DNA from: Tepidicaulis sp002389665 | GTDB lineage: Bacteria; Pseudomonadota; Alphaproteobacteria; Parvibaculales; Parvibaculaceae | NCBI RefSeq assembly: GCF_965222285.1 | Contig: NZ_OZ244942.1 | Location: 806,001-870,000, forward strand | Length of the DNA: 64,000 bases | Direction of reading: 5' to 3' | Shown: positions 34,357 through 42,109 of the stretch, in pieces | Position numbering within the stretch: position 1 is the first letter of the stretch | Layout: each line of letters begins with the position of its first letter | Position numbers and translations under genes: made by a program | The notes under the pieces: model-generated | What the model was told of the DNA's origin: nothing | The model's database searches: none | Seen by the model: the letters and a program-made list of their open reading frames with translations, nothing else

Positions 34357-34887
34357 TTAGGCGCGCGGTTTTATGGTGCCCATGACGAGCCGTCCAAGGT
34401 TGAGAAGTGACTCTCTAAGCTGCTGGTTTTCGACTGCTTTTACCTCTGCGTTCAGGCCTTGTTCTTCTTCCGCCGTCAGCCCCCGGAAGCTCTTGCGCCG
34501 TTTGCGCGGCGCCATAGGCAGCGGGCCCTGAACGAGTTTGAGGCGCTGCACGGCGCCGTAGCCATAGTAATTATTGATGCGCTGGATGATCTGCGGTTCC
34601 AGATGCTGAAATTCCAGCGCCGCTGCGCCATCGATTCGCACTGTGAGCGTCGCCCCCTCCGGCCGTGCACGCTTGCGCCCGTCCGAAGGCGCGCGCCCGC
34701 GCGGAAAAGCGAGCTTTTCCGGCGCGCTAAGCTCTGCAAGGCTGCGCCCGACAATTTCCGGCCAGTGCCGGAGAATGTGCATATCGGCAAAACCCTGGCG
34801 TTTAAGCACCTCGCGCGTTGCCATGGACAGCCGCGCCGACATGGGCGGCGGGCCTTTCTTGCGGCGGCGGGGCAGGGTATCGATCAT
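34357..34887 (-). CDS. DUF721 family protein (DciA-like)
   Basis: A 176-residue protein with the DUF721 domain (RHWPEIVGRSLAELSAPEKL, then LTVRIDGAAALEFQHLEPQI, then LLEPQI-type segments and INNYYGYGAVQRLKL). DUF721 includes DciA, the loader of replicative helicase in bacteria lacking DnaC. The start is uncertain. The frame stays open to a TTG at 35022, but that TTG belongs to a possible promoter, so I use the ATG at 34887 (MIDTLPRRRKKG). Divergent from mutY. Confidence 0.8.
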   Translation of the reverse strand: MIDTLPRRRKKGPPPMSARLSMATREVLKRQGFADMHILRHWPEIVGRSLAELSAPEKLAFPRGRAPSDGRKRARPEGATLTVRIDGAAALEFQHLEPQIIQRINNYYGYGAVQRLKLVQGPLPMAPRKRRKSFRGLTAEEEQGLNAEVKAVENQQLRESLLNLGRLVMGTIKPRA

Positions 34888-34995
34888 CGCGGGCCGATCA
34901 TCTTCTTTGGGCCGGCTGGCGGCGGCTGAATGCGGGTTTTTGCCGTGCGGCGCGTCAAAGGCACTGCTAGAAGCCTGGCCGCGACGGCGATCACG

Positions 34996-35022
34996 CCTAT
35001 AGTGTCGCGCAAATAAGTTCAA
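34996..35022 (-). promoter_or_regulatory. Possible promoter of the DUF721 gene
   Basis: On the minus strand, TTGAAC (35017-35022) and TATAGG (34996-35001) are 15 bases apart, a short spacer. It would make the TTG at 35022 part of the promoter and support the downstream start. Confidence 0.3.
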
Positions 35023-35082
35023 GTTGCGAGCCGCGAGTTGGCAATCCGCCCCACGGGTTCGTCATAAAAGAGTGAGAGCACT

Positions 35083-36198
35083 TTGCCTGCCGCCCCGTCA
35101 GTAACAAGGCCCGACGCCCGAGCTCTGCTTGCCTGGTATGACCGCCATGCCCGGGTGCTGCCCTGGCGCGCGCGGCGGGGTGAGGTCCCGGACCCTTACC
35201 GGGTCTGGCTCTCGGAGATCATGCTCCAGCAAACCACCGTGGCGACGGTCGGGCCTTATTTCGAAGCTTTTCTCACCCGCTGGCCGGATGTGGCGGCGCT
35301 CGCCAAGGCCGATCTCGATGATGTGCTCCATGCCTGGGCGGGGCTTGGCTATTACAGCCGCGCGCGCAATCTCCATGCCTGTGCGGGCGCGGTCTGCGAG
35401 CGCCATGGCGGGGCCTTTCCGGCGGACGAAAAAGAGCTCCAGGCGCTGCCCGGCATCGGGCCTTACACAGCAGCGGCCATTGCCGCCATTGCCTTCGGCA
35501 GGCGGGCCGTGGTGGTGGACGGTAATATCGAGCGCGTCATCGCCCGCCTCTTTGCCATCGAAACGCCGCTGCCCGCTGCCAAGAAAGAGATCAAGGCGCG
35601 GATGGACGAGGTGACGCCGGAAAAACGCGCCGGGGATTTCGCTCAGGCGATGATGGATCTGGGCGCGGCTATCTGCACGCCGCGCAGCCCGGCCTGCAAT
35701 CGCTGTCCGTTTGAAAGCACCTGTGCGGGCCGCGCCGCCGGGATTGCCGAGAGCCTGCCCCGCAAAGCGCCCAAAAAGGAAAAGCCGGTGCGCCGGGGCG
35801 CCGCCTTCTGGCTGGAAGGACCGGGCGGCGAGGTGCTGCTGCGCAAAAGAGAAGCAAAAGGGCTATTGGGCGGGATGACGGAAATCCCCTCAAGCGAATG
35901 GACCGCCGAACCGCGTGGGCAAGTGGAGATGTTGGCCGAAGCCCCGCTCGATACCGAGTGGCAGAAGCTGCCCGGCCTCGTGCGCCACACGTTCACGCAT
36001 TTTCATCTCGAGCTTGAAGTCTGGCGCGGCAAGGCGGGAAAACGTGCGGCGGTGGAGGGCATCTGGTGTGCGCCCGAAAGGCTGGGGGAGCATGCGCTGC
36101 CTACCGTCATGAAAAAGATCGTCGCCCACGCCTTGCCGGAAGAAGGCCCGCTCTTTGCTGCCACGAAGGGTAAACGGCCCGCGTCTTCCAGGCGTTAA
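35083..36198 (+). CDS. mutY: Adenine DNA glycosylase MutY
   Basis: A 371-residue A/G-specific glycosylase that removes adenine mispaired with 8-oxoguanine. The helix-hairpin-helix is LPGIGPYTAAAIAAIAFG, with the catalytic Asp in VVVDGNIERV. The 4Fe-4S ligands are in CTPRSPACNRCPFESTC (C-X6-C-X2-C-X5-C). A C-terminal NUDIX-like domain follows. The only reasonable start is a TTG at 35083, after GTGAGAG. It converges with ccrM with only 8 bases between stops. Confidence 0.95.
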   Translation: MPAAPSVTRPDARALLAWYDRHARVLPWRARRGEVPDPYRVWLSEIMLQQTTVATVGPYFEAFLTRWPDVAALAKADLDDVLHAWAGLGYYSRARNLHACAGAVCERHGGAFPADEKELQALPGIGPYTAAAIAAIAFGRRAVVVDGNIERVIARLFAIETPLPAAKKEIKARMDEVTPEKRAGDFAQAMMDLGAAICTPRSPACNRCPFESTCAGRAAGIAESLPRKAPKKEKPVRRGAAFWLEGPGGEVLLRKREAKGLLGGMTEIPSSEWTAEPRGQVEMLAEAPLDTEWQKLPGLVRHTFTHFHLELEVWRGKAGKRAAVEGIWCAPERLGEHALPTVMKKIVAHALPEEGPLFAATKGKRPASSRR

Positions 36199-36206
36199 GC
36201 TCAGCC

Positions 36207-37310
36207 TCAGGCCGTGCCCATTTCCGCGCGCACTTTCTGGCGCAGAAGGTCGATGGGCTTCAGCTTTCCATCCGTCTTGAAATGCCAGAAGGTCCAGCCG
36301 TTACAGGCCTCGAGCCCCTGCACATGCGCGCCGATTTTGTGGATCGAGCCTGTCGCATCCTTGCAGACGAGCGAGCCGTCGGCGCGCACTTTGGCCGCAA
36401 CCGAGCGGCGCGGATCGTAAAGTACGGTGCCGGGCTCCAGAAGGCCGCGCTCGACCAGCATGCCGAAGGGTACACGCGGCTCCTGGCGTTTGGACTGCGT
36501 GACTTTCAGATCTTCGGGTTTGGAAGATTGCACGGCCTTGATGCGGGCTTTGGCGGCCTTGATGTATTTGTCTTCCCGCTCGAGCCCGATGAAATTGCGT
36601 CCGAGCTTCTTGGCGACGGCGCCCGTCGTGCCCGTGCCGAAGAAAGGATCGAGCACGATGTCGCCCGGATTGGTGGTGGCGAGCAGCACGCGGTGGAGAA
36701 GCGATTCCGGTTTTTGCGTCGGATGCGCTTTATCGCCTGCTTCGTCCTTCAGCCGCTCGGCGCCGGTGCAAATCGGCAGCACCCAGTCGGAGCGCATTTG
36801 CAGATCCTCGTTCAGCGCCTTCATCGCGTCGTAATTGAACGTGTATTTCTTCTGATCCGCGCTCTTCGTCGCCCAGATCAGCGTTTCATGGGCATTGGTG
36901 AAGCGGGTGCCGCGGAAATTCGGCATCGGGTTCGTCTTGCGCCAGACGATGTCGTTCATCACCCAGAAGCCGGCATCCTGCAGCGAGGCGCCGACGCGGA
37001 AAATATTGTGATAGGAGCCGATGACCCAGATCGCGCCCGTATCTTTCAGGATACGCCGCGCCGCCGCGAGCCATTCGCGCGTGAACCGGTCATAGGTCTC
37101 GAAACTGGCAAACTGGTCCCAGGCGTCGGTCACGCCATTGACCTTGCTCTGGTCCGGGCGCGTCAGATCGCCCTGAAGCTGGAGATTGTAGGGCGGGTCG
37201 GCGAAAACGAGATCGACCGACTTTTCGGGCAGGGCGTTCATCAGCTCGATGCAATCACCCTGGAGAATTTCATTGGCCGGAATCCGGCTGAATTGACGCG
37301 AACGCCCCAC
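36207..37310 (-). CDS. ccrM: GANTC adenine methyltransferase CcrM
   Basis: A 367-residue beta-class N6-adenine methyltransferase for the palindrome GANTC, the cell-cycle methylase of alphaproteobacteria. The catalytic DPPY is at residues 38-41, before the SAM-binding DPFFGTGTTG as in beta-class enzymes. The C-terminal RAMA domain of CcrM is present (TVLYDPRRSVAAKVRADG to CNGWTFWHF). The start is a GTG at 37308-37310, 8 bases after AGAAGGGG. No restriction enzyme is nearby, so it is an orphan methylase. Its 5' region contains a GANTC cluster. Confidence 0.97.
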   Translation of the reverse strand: MGRSRQFSRIPANEILQGDCIELMNALPEKSVDLVFADPPYNLQLQGDLTRPDQSKVNGVTDAWDQFASFETYDRFTREWLAAARRILKDTGAIWVIGSYHNIFRVGASLQDAGFWVMNDIVWRKTNPMPNFRGTRFTNAHETLIWATKSADQKKYTFNYDAMKALNEDLQMRSDWVLPICTGAERLKDEAGDKAHPTQKPESLLHRVLLATTNPGDIVLDPFFGTGTTGAVAKKLGRNFIGLEREDKYIKAAKARIKAVQSSKPEDLKVTQSKRQEPRVPFGMLVERGLLEPGTVLYDPRRSVAAKVRADGSLVCKDATGSIHKIGAHVQGLEACNGWTFWHFKTDGKLKPIDLLRQKVRAEMGTA

Positions 37311-37441
37311 TGGACTGTCCCCTTCTTGTGTGAGGCGGGGATATTGGCGGGGGACCGGTTACAGGTCAATTAATTTATTGGAATCAATGGGTTAGCGAGT
37401 CATCGCCTACTATATCGAGTCTCTCTTAGGAATCCGGACTC
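37280..37441 (-). promoter_or_regulatory. GANTC cluster upstream of ccrM
   Basis: Six GANTC sites: GAATC 37280-37284 (inside the ccrM start region), GAATC 37381-37385, GAGTC 37397-37401, GAGTC 37417-37421, GAATC 37430-37434 and GACTC 37437-37441. Five fall within 61 bases across the rnhB stop and the intergenic gap. A random palindromic site of this kind is expected about once per 256 bases. The cluster probably makes ccrM transcription depend on its own methylation. Confidence 0.75.
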
Positions 37442-38079
37442 AATATCTTGCGTATGGGAGCGAAGGAGCGGCGGTGGTGAATGGTGGGCCCGAGCGCTTC
37501 GAGTGCCGATTTATGCGCCGCCGTGCCATAGCCCATGTTGCGCGCCCAGCCGTAACCGGGATGGGCGGCATCGAGATCCGCCATCAGCCGGTCGCGTGTC
37601 ACCTTGGCAAGAATGGAGGCGGCGGCGATGGAGAGCGAGCGCCCGTCGCCGCCGATCACTGCCTCGGCGGGGCAGGCAAGGGCGGGGGTAAATTTCCCGT
37701 CGACCAGAACATGGTCGGGGGAGATCGGCAGCGCTTCCACGGCGCGCTTCATGGTCTGCAAGGTGGCGTGATGGATGTTGAGCCGGTCGATTTCCTCGAC
37801 CGCGCCGAGCGCGATGGCATAACGGCTTGACGCGCAGATTTCCTCGAAAAGCTTTTCGCGCTTTGCCGCGCTCAGCTTCTTGGAATCGTTGAGACCATCC
37901 GGAATGGCGGCAGGATCGAGCAGCACTGCGGCGGCAACCACGGGGCCTGCCAAAGGCCCGCGTCCGGCTTCATCGACCCCGGCAATGCGCTTTGCCGGAA
38001 AGCCTGCCTTTTTCTCAAGCTCGAGCGTCGGGCCGTCAGGCTCACGCGCGGTTACCTGCATGTCTTGCTTCCTTGCCAT
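37426..38079 (-). CDS. rnhB: Ribonuclease HII
   Basis: A 217-residue RNase HII that cleaves at single ribonucleotides in DNA and RNA primers. The active-site block is AGVDEAGRGPLAGPVVAAAV, with further conserved VDGKFTP and SIAAASILAKVTRDRLM. It lies upstream of ccrM on the same strand with a 115-base gap. The stop lies inside the GANTC cluster, so the end of this gene may carry part of the ccrM promoter. Confidence 0.97.
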   Translation of the reverse strand: MARKQDMQVTAREPDGPTLELEKKAGFPAKRIAGVDEAGRGPLAGPVVAAAVLLDPAAIPDGLNDSKKLSAAKREKLFEEICASSRYAIALGAVEEIDRLNIHHATLQTMKRAVEALPISPDHVLVDGKFTPALACPAEAVIGGDGRSLSIAAASILAKVTRDRLMADLDAAHPGYGWARNMGYGTAAHKSALEALGPTIHHRRSFAPIRKILSPDS

Positions 38080-38200
38080 CTTTACTCTGTCTCTGAGTAA
38101 GCCGTTCTAGTGCAAGTGTACAGCTTGCTGCCGGTCTTCCCGAATGATCATCTCCACTCAAGACGTGACGTTTATTTTGGCAGATACGGGAGCCGGTGCC

Positions 38201-38518
38201 ATGACGACCATCACATGCAAGACGTCCTCTTTTTTGCGTTCTTTCATCGCCTTGGCCTTTGCGGTCATAAGCATCGCGGCCTTTGCGCCGGAAGCAGAAG
38301 CTTCCGAGCGCTATATCATGCGCGGCGGCGGCACGAGCATTCTCTACGATGTGCGCAAGCATGACGGCAGCCGCCATCATTATGTCGAGCGCTGCGGGTC
38401 GCGCTGGTATTTCGACAGCCAGCGGGCAAAGGACAGTTTTCTGACGGCAGGTTTCGGCGGGCTGAAGGCTGGCCATGTTTCGCGCGTGAAAGACGGCAAG
38501 ATCATCTGCACCTGGTAG
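38201..38518 (+). CDS. Small secreted protein of unknown function
   Basis: A 105-residue protein with a signal peptide (FIALAFAVISIAAFAPEAEA) and a mature part of about 70 residues with two Cys (RCGSRWYF and KIICTW) that may form a disulfide. It contains YIMRGGGTSILYDVRKHDG, basic and Gly-rich. I prefer the ATG at 38201, which follows GGGAG, over 38144. No family recognised. It sits between rnhB (divergent) and the radical SAM gene (convergent). Confidence 0.75.
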   Translation: MTTITCKTSSFLRSFIALAFAVISIAAFAPEAEASERYIMRGGGTSILYDVRKHDGSRHHYVERCGSRWYFDSQRAKDSFLTAGFGGLKAGHVSRVKDGKIICTW

Positions 38519-38548
38519 GCGCTTTCTTTGAGTTTAGAGGCGGGCGGC

Positions 38549-39727
38549 TCAGAAAAAACTGAGTTGCTCGCCTTTATGTGCCGGAGGCTTGAACTGGCTG
38601 CAATCGAGCTCGAAGCGCGGGCGGGTGAGCCCGTGTTTGCGGGCGGCGATTTCAAACCGCCGCTTCAGCATCCAGGCGAAAGGCCCCTCGCCGCGCATGC
38701 GTTTGCCCCATTCGGCGTCATAGTCCTTGCCGCCGCGCATTTGCCGCAGCACGGAAAGTACATGCTTTGCTTTATCCGGCGCATTTTCTTCCAGCCATTC
38801 CTTGAAAAGATCGCTGATCTCCAAAGGAAGGCGCAGCAGAATGTAGTTGGCGGCCTTAACACCGGCGAGCGCTGCCCCCGTCATGATCTTTTCAAGCTCA
38901 TGATCGTTGAGCGCGGGAATGACGGGCGCGATCATCACGGCGGTCGGAATGTCCGCCGCCGAAAGCATTTCCAGTGCCGCCATGCGCTTTGACGGGGTGG
39001 AGGCGCGCGGCTCCATCGCCCGGGCAAGTTTGGCATCGAGCGTGGTGACGGAAACCGCCACCTTGGCAAGGCCGCGCTGTGCCATGGCCGAGAGAATGTC
39101 GATATCCCGTGTCACCAGCGCCGATTTCGTGACGATCGAGACGGGATGATTATAAGCCTCCAGCACTTCGAGCACCTGGCGCATGATCCGGTATTCCCGC
39201 TCGATGGGCTGATAGGGGTCCGTATTCGTGCCGATGGCGATGGGCTGGCAGCTGTAATTCTTCGCGCGCAGTTCCTTTTCCAGAAGCTGGGCGGCATTCG
39301 GTTTCGCAAAGAGCCGGCTTTCGAAGTCGAGCCCCGGCGAAAGGCCCATATAGGCATGGGTGGGCCGCGCAAAGCAGTAAACACAGCCATGCTCGCAGCC
39401 CCGGTAAGGGTTGATGGAGCGGTCGAAGGGAATGTCGGGCGAGGTGTTGCGCGTCAAAATCTTGCGCGGGCTTTCCGCCGTCACGCAGCTGCGCAGCGGC
39501 GGCAGGTCTTCCAGATTGTCCCAGCCGTCATCGACGGGCGCATAGGCAAGTTTTTCGAAACGCCCGCTTTGATTGGAAAGCGCGCCCCGGCCGCGGCGGC
39601 CGTGCATCGGCATCTGGCGGAGGGGGGTGCCTGCCTCCAGATGCTGCGGGTGGGGATGCTGCGGCTGCCGCGCCGCCCGGGGGAAGGCGGGTGCGGGGCC
39701 GGGGCGTTTTCCAGTGTCCGTCGTCAT
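38549..39727 (-). CDS. PA0069-family radical SAM protein
   Basis: A 392-residue radical SAM enzyme of the PA0069 group, distantly related to spore photoproduct lyase. The 4Fe-4S motif is CEHGCVYC (INPYRGCEHGCVYCFARP), followed by AIGTNTDPYQPIE and VTKSALVTRDI. Substrate unknown. The N-terminal 80 residues are Pro/Arg/His-rich and probably disordered. I start at the ATG at 39725-39727, where the promoter -10 ends six bases upstream and no ribosome site exists, so the message may be leaderless. An SOS box overlaps the promoter. Confidence 0.9.
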   Translation of the reverse strand: MTTDTGKRPGPAPAFPRAARQPQHPHPQHLEAGTPLRQMPMHGRRGRGALSNQSGRFEKLAYAPVDDGWDNLEDLPPLRSCVTAESPRKILTRNTSPDIPFDRSINPYRGCEHGCVYCFARPTHAYMGLSPGLDFESRLFAKPNAAQLLEKELRAKNYSCQPIAIGTNTDPYQPIEREYRIMRQVLEVLEAYNHPVSIVTKSALVTRDIDILSAMAQRGLAKVAVSVTTLDAKLARAMEPRASTPSKRMAALEMLSAADIPTAVMIAPVIPALNDHELEKIMTGAALAGVKAANYILLRLPLEISDLFKEWLEENAPDKAKHVLSVLRQMRGGKDYDAEWGKRMRGEGPFAWMLKRRFEIAARKHGLTRPRFELDCSQFKPPAHKGEQLSFF

Positions 39728-39733
39728 GAGGAA

Positions 39734-39765
39734 AATATACAGAACGCATAGAACAAAACAAGAAC
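39734..39765 (-). promoter_or_regulatory. SOS box and leaderless promoter of the radical SAM gene
   Basis: On the minus strand, GTTC-N7-GTTC is complete (39751-39765), the alphaproteobacterial LexA operator. The -35 TTGTTT (39756-39761) lies within it, and the -10 TATATT (39734-39739) follows after a 16-base spacer. Transcription should start at or next to the A of the ATG. LexA binding would block the -35, so induction by DNA damage is predicted. Confidence 0.75.
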
Positions 39766-39856
39766 ATTTTTCGAGGCGGAAACAGTGCTGAAAACAGCGT
39801 GATTTTCCGCGCCTTTCCCTCGAACTGTGGCAGGGCTTCCCGCTATAGTCCGCGCC

Positions 39857-40552
39857 ATGCTGAGTGTTGTCATACCCACATTGAATGCCGAAAAGACGCT
39901 GACGCGCACCTTGAACAGCCTGATCGATGCGACGGTGCAGGGGCTGGTGCGCGAGGTGATCATCGCCGATGGCAGCTCCACCGATAAGACGGAGGAGATT
40001 GCCGATGCGGCGGGCTGCCAGTTCATCGCCGGGCCGCGCGGGCGCGGCACGCAGCTTGCCGAAGGCGCCAAGGCGGCGCGCGCCGATTGGCTGCTCTTTC
40101 TGCACGCCGACACGGTGCTGACGCCGGGCTGGGAAGACGAGCTGCGCAAATGGTTCGAGCATGTGGAGCGCGGGCGCTGGAAGGACGGGGAGGTTGCGGC
40201 GGCTTTCCGTTTTGCCCTCGATGATTTTTCCGGCAAGGCGCGTTTCATGGAAAAGATGGTGGCGCTGCGCTGCGCGCTGTTCCGCCTGCCTTACGGCGAT
40301 CAGGGCCTTGTGATTTCCAAGGCCTATTACAAGAAGCTCGGCGGCTTTAAGGAATTGCCGCTGATGGAAGATGTGGATCTGGTGCGCCGGATCGGGCGCA
40401 AGCGTCTCGTGCTGCTGCGCTCACAGGCCGTGACGAGCCCGGAGCGCTATGTGCGCAGCGGCTTTTTCCTGCGCGCTTTGCGCAATCTCGGCCTCCTCTC
40501 GCTTTATTATTTGCGCGTGCCGCCGCGCGTTCTTGCCCGGCTTTACGGGTAA
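39857..40552 (+). CDS. Family 2 glycosyltransferase, TIGR04283 type
   Basis: A 231-residue GT-A fold glycosyltransferase. The N-terminal SVVIPTLNAEKTLTRTLNSL and the EVIIADGSSTDKTEEIADAAG block bind the nucleotide sugar, with the DxD-like HADTVLTPGW. C-terminal segments include DQGLVISKAYYKKLGGF and LMEDVDLVRRIGRKR. This group is often annotated as arsenosugar-associated, but the substrate is unproven. A TATAGT lies 7 bases before the ATG at 39857 with no ribosome site, so it may be leaderless. First of a three-gene operon. Confidence 0.9.
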   Translation: MLSVVIPTLNAEKTLTRTLNSLIDATVQGLVREVIIADGSSTDKTEEIADAAGCQFIAGPRGRGTQLAEGAKAARADWLLFLHADTVLTPGWEDELRKWFEHVERGRWKDGEVAAAFRFALDDFSGKARFMEKMVALRCALFRLPYGDQGLVISKAYYKKLGGFKELPLMEDVDLVRRIGRKRLVLLRSQAVTSPERYVRSGFFLRALRNLGLLSLYYLRVPPRVLARLYG

Positions 40553-40591
40553 GCGTGCAGGGCCCATGCGCAAGATCGGGATAGACAAAGA

Positions 40592-41188
40592 GTGACACCG
40601 CAACTCGTCATTATGTCCAAGCTGCCGCGGCTCGGGCAGGTAAAAACGCGCCTAGCGCGCGATATCGGCGCGGTCGAGGCGCTGCGCTTTTATAAAACCG
40701 CCTCCGCCGCACTTATGCGCAAGCTGGGGCAGGACCCGCGCTGGCAAACGCTTCTTGCCGTTGCGCCCGACAGCGCGGTGGACGAGCCGGGCTTCTTCCC
40801 GCCCCATCTACCGCTCGTGGCGCAAGGGGGCGGGGATCTCGGCGCGCGCATGGGCCATCTCATGCGCTCCCTTGCGCCGGGCCCCATTGTCATGATCGGC
40901 GGGGACATACCGGACATCGAAAGCCGGCACATTGCAGCGGCCTTCAAGGCGCTCGGCTCGCATGATGCGGTTTTCGGCCCGGCGGAAGATGGCGGCTATT
41001 GGCTCGTCGGCCTCAAGCGTTTTCCCCGCGTTCCGGAAATTTTCGGTCAGGTGCGCTGGTCGAGCGAAACGACGTTGGATGATACGCTCGCCAATCTGAA
41101 AGGCGCCCGCGTGGCACTGCTCGAAGCTTTGCCCGATATCGATACCGGCGCCGATTTTCACGCCTGGCGCAAGAAAGCGAAGCGATGA
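40592..41188 (+). CDS. DUF2064 / TIGR04282 glycosyltransferase-like protein
   Basis: A 198-residue GT-A-like nucleotidyl/glycosyltransferase of the DUF2064 family. Seen are VIMSKLPRLGQVKTRLARDIG, IVMIGGDIPDIE and VFGPAEDGGYWLVGLKR. The start is a GTG at 40592, after AAAGA. TIGR04282 proteins often pair with the preceding TIGR04283 protein, as here. Stop overlaps the next ATG (ATGA). Confidence 0.9.
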   Translation: MTPQLVIMSKLPRLGQVKTRLARDIGAVEALRFYKTASAALMRKLGQDPRWQTLLAVAPDSAVDEPGFFPPHLPLVAQGGGDLGARMGHLMRSLAPGPIVMIGGDIPDIESRHIAAAFKALGSHDAVFGPAEDGGYWLVGLKRFPRVPEIFGQVRWSSETTLDDTLANLKGARVALLEALPDIDTGADFHAWRKKAKR

Positions 41189-41943
41189 GCGATATCGATC
41201 CGTTCAAAGTCTTCATGGAAATTCAGCTCGGCCTGCCGCGCAACGGCCCGGGTTCGCGGGAGGCGACGCGCGCCGCCTTCAAGCTGCTGCCGCCATTGCC
41301 GAGCGAGCCTGAAATCCTCGACCTTGGCGCAGGCCAGGGGGCTGCAACGCTGGAACTGTTGCGCCTGACGGACGGGCGCGTTACCGCCGTCGACATCATG
41401 AAGCCGTTTCTGGATAAGCTCGAAGCCAATGCGGAAGGCGAAGGCGTACCGGAAACGAGGCTGCGCACGCTTTGCGGCGATTTCGAAGACCTGCATCTGC
41501 CCCAGGGCGTTTTCGATCTCATCTGGTCGGAAGGGGCGATCTACAATTTGGGTTTTGAAGAAGGGCTTGCCCACTGGCGCCCGTTCCTTGCGCCGGGCCG
41601 CTATGCGGTGATCTCCGACTGTGTTTGGAAAACCGGCGAGCCCTCGCTCGAAATCCGGCACTTCTGGGATGAAGCTTATCCGTCCATGGGAACGCTTGCC
41701 GAAAATGCCGCGCGGGCGCAGCGTGCAGGTTTCGAGGTGCTTGGCACGCACTGGCTCACCGAGGATGATTGGTGGGCGGAATATTATGAGCCTATGAAGA
41801 CCCGCATAAGAGAGCTGCTGCCCGACTACGCAGGCGCGCCCGAGGCGCTGGCCGTCTTCAAAGAGCAGGAAGAAGAGATGGAGCTCTTCGAACGTTTTCA
41901 GGATCAGTACGGCTACTGTTTTTTCGTTCTTCGTGCTCTTTGA
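41185..41943 (+). CDS. Class I SAM-dependent methyltransferase
   Basis: A 252-residue methyltransferase with motif I ILDLGAGQGAATLELL, then VTAVDIMKPFLDKLE and LIWSEGAIYNLGFEEGL. It is not a clear ArsM: the paired catalytic Cys pattern is absent. It is translationally coupled to the DUF2064 gene, so it probably methylates a small sugar- or lipid-like product of the two glycosyltransferases; this is inference. N-terminal MSDIDPFKVFMEIQLGLPRN is a distinct start. Confidence 0.85.
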   Translation: MSDIDPFKVFMEIQLGLPRNGPGSREATRAAFKLLPPLPSEPEILDLGAGQGAATLELLRLTDGRVTAVDIMKPFLDKLEANAEGEGVPETRLRTLCGDFEDLHLPQGVFDLIWSEGAIYNLGFEEGLAHWRPFLAPGRYAVISDCVWKTGEPSLEIRHFWDEAYPSMGTLAENAARAQRAGFEVLGTHWLTEDDWWAEYYEPMKTRIRELLPDYAGAPEALAVFKEQEEEMELFERFQDQYGYCFFVLRAL

Positions 41944-42058
41944 GTTTACGCGCGGTTAAAGGGCGTTCTCTTGCCCGTTTTGTGGCAGCTTTTGCACAAA
42001 TCCTCATCAGCTCATGATGGTGCTAAGCGATTTTCCGCCGCGCCAAGCGCGCGCCGTT

Positions 42059-42077
42059 CTTGCACGGAAAATGCAAG
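42059..42077 (+). repeat. Inverted repeat before the chemoreceptor-like gene
   Basis: CTTGCA (42059-42064) and TGCAAG (42072-42077) surround a 7-base centre, CGGAAAA. It could be an operator or a leader hairpin. It lies 32 bases before the chosen start. Confidence 0.35.
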
Positions 42078-42109
42078 GGGATGGTTCAGTCCCCCGTTTG
42101 GAGTGCGCC

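Noticed and set aside
36207..37310. Restriction-modification system around the DNA methyltransferase
   Set aside because: The RAMA C-terminus and neighbours identify CcrM, and no nuclease gene is adjacent.
39857..41943. Arsenosugar biosynthesis cluster
   Set aside because: The family names suggest it, but the ArsS-like and ArsM-like partners are absent here, so I do not assign that pathway.
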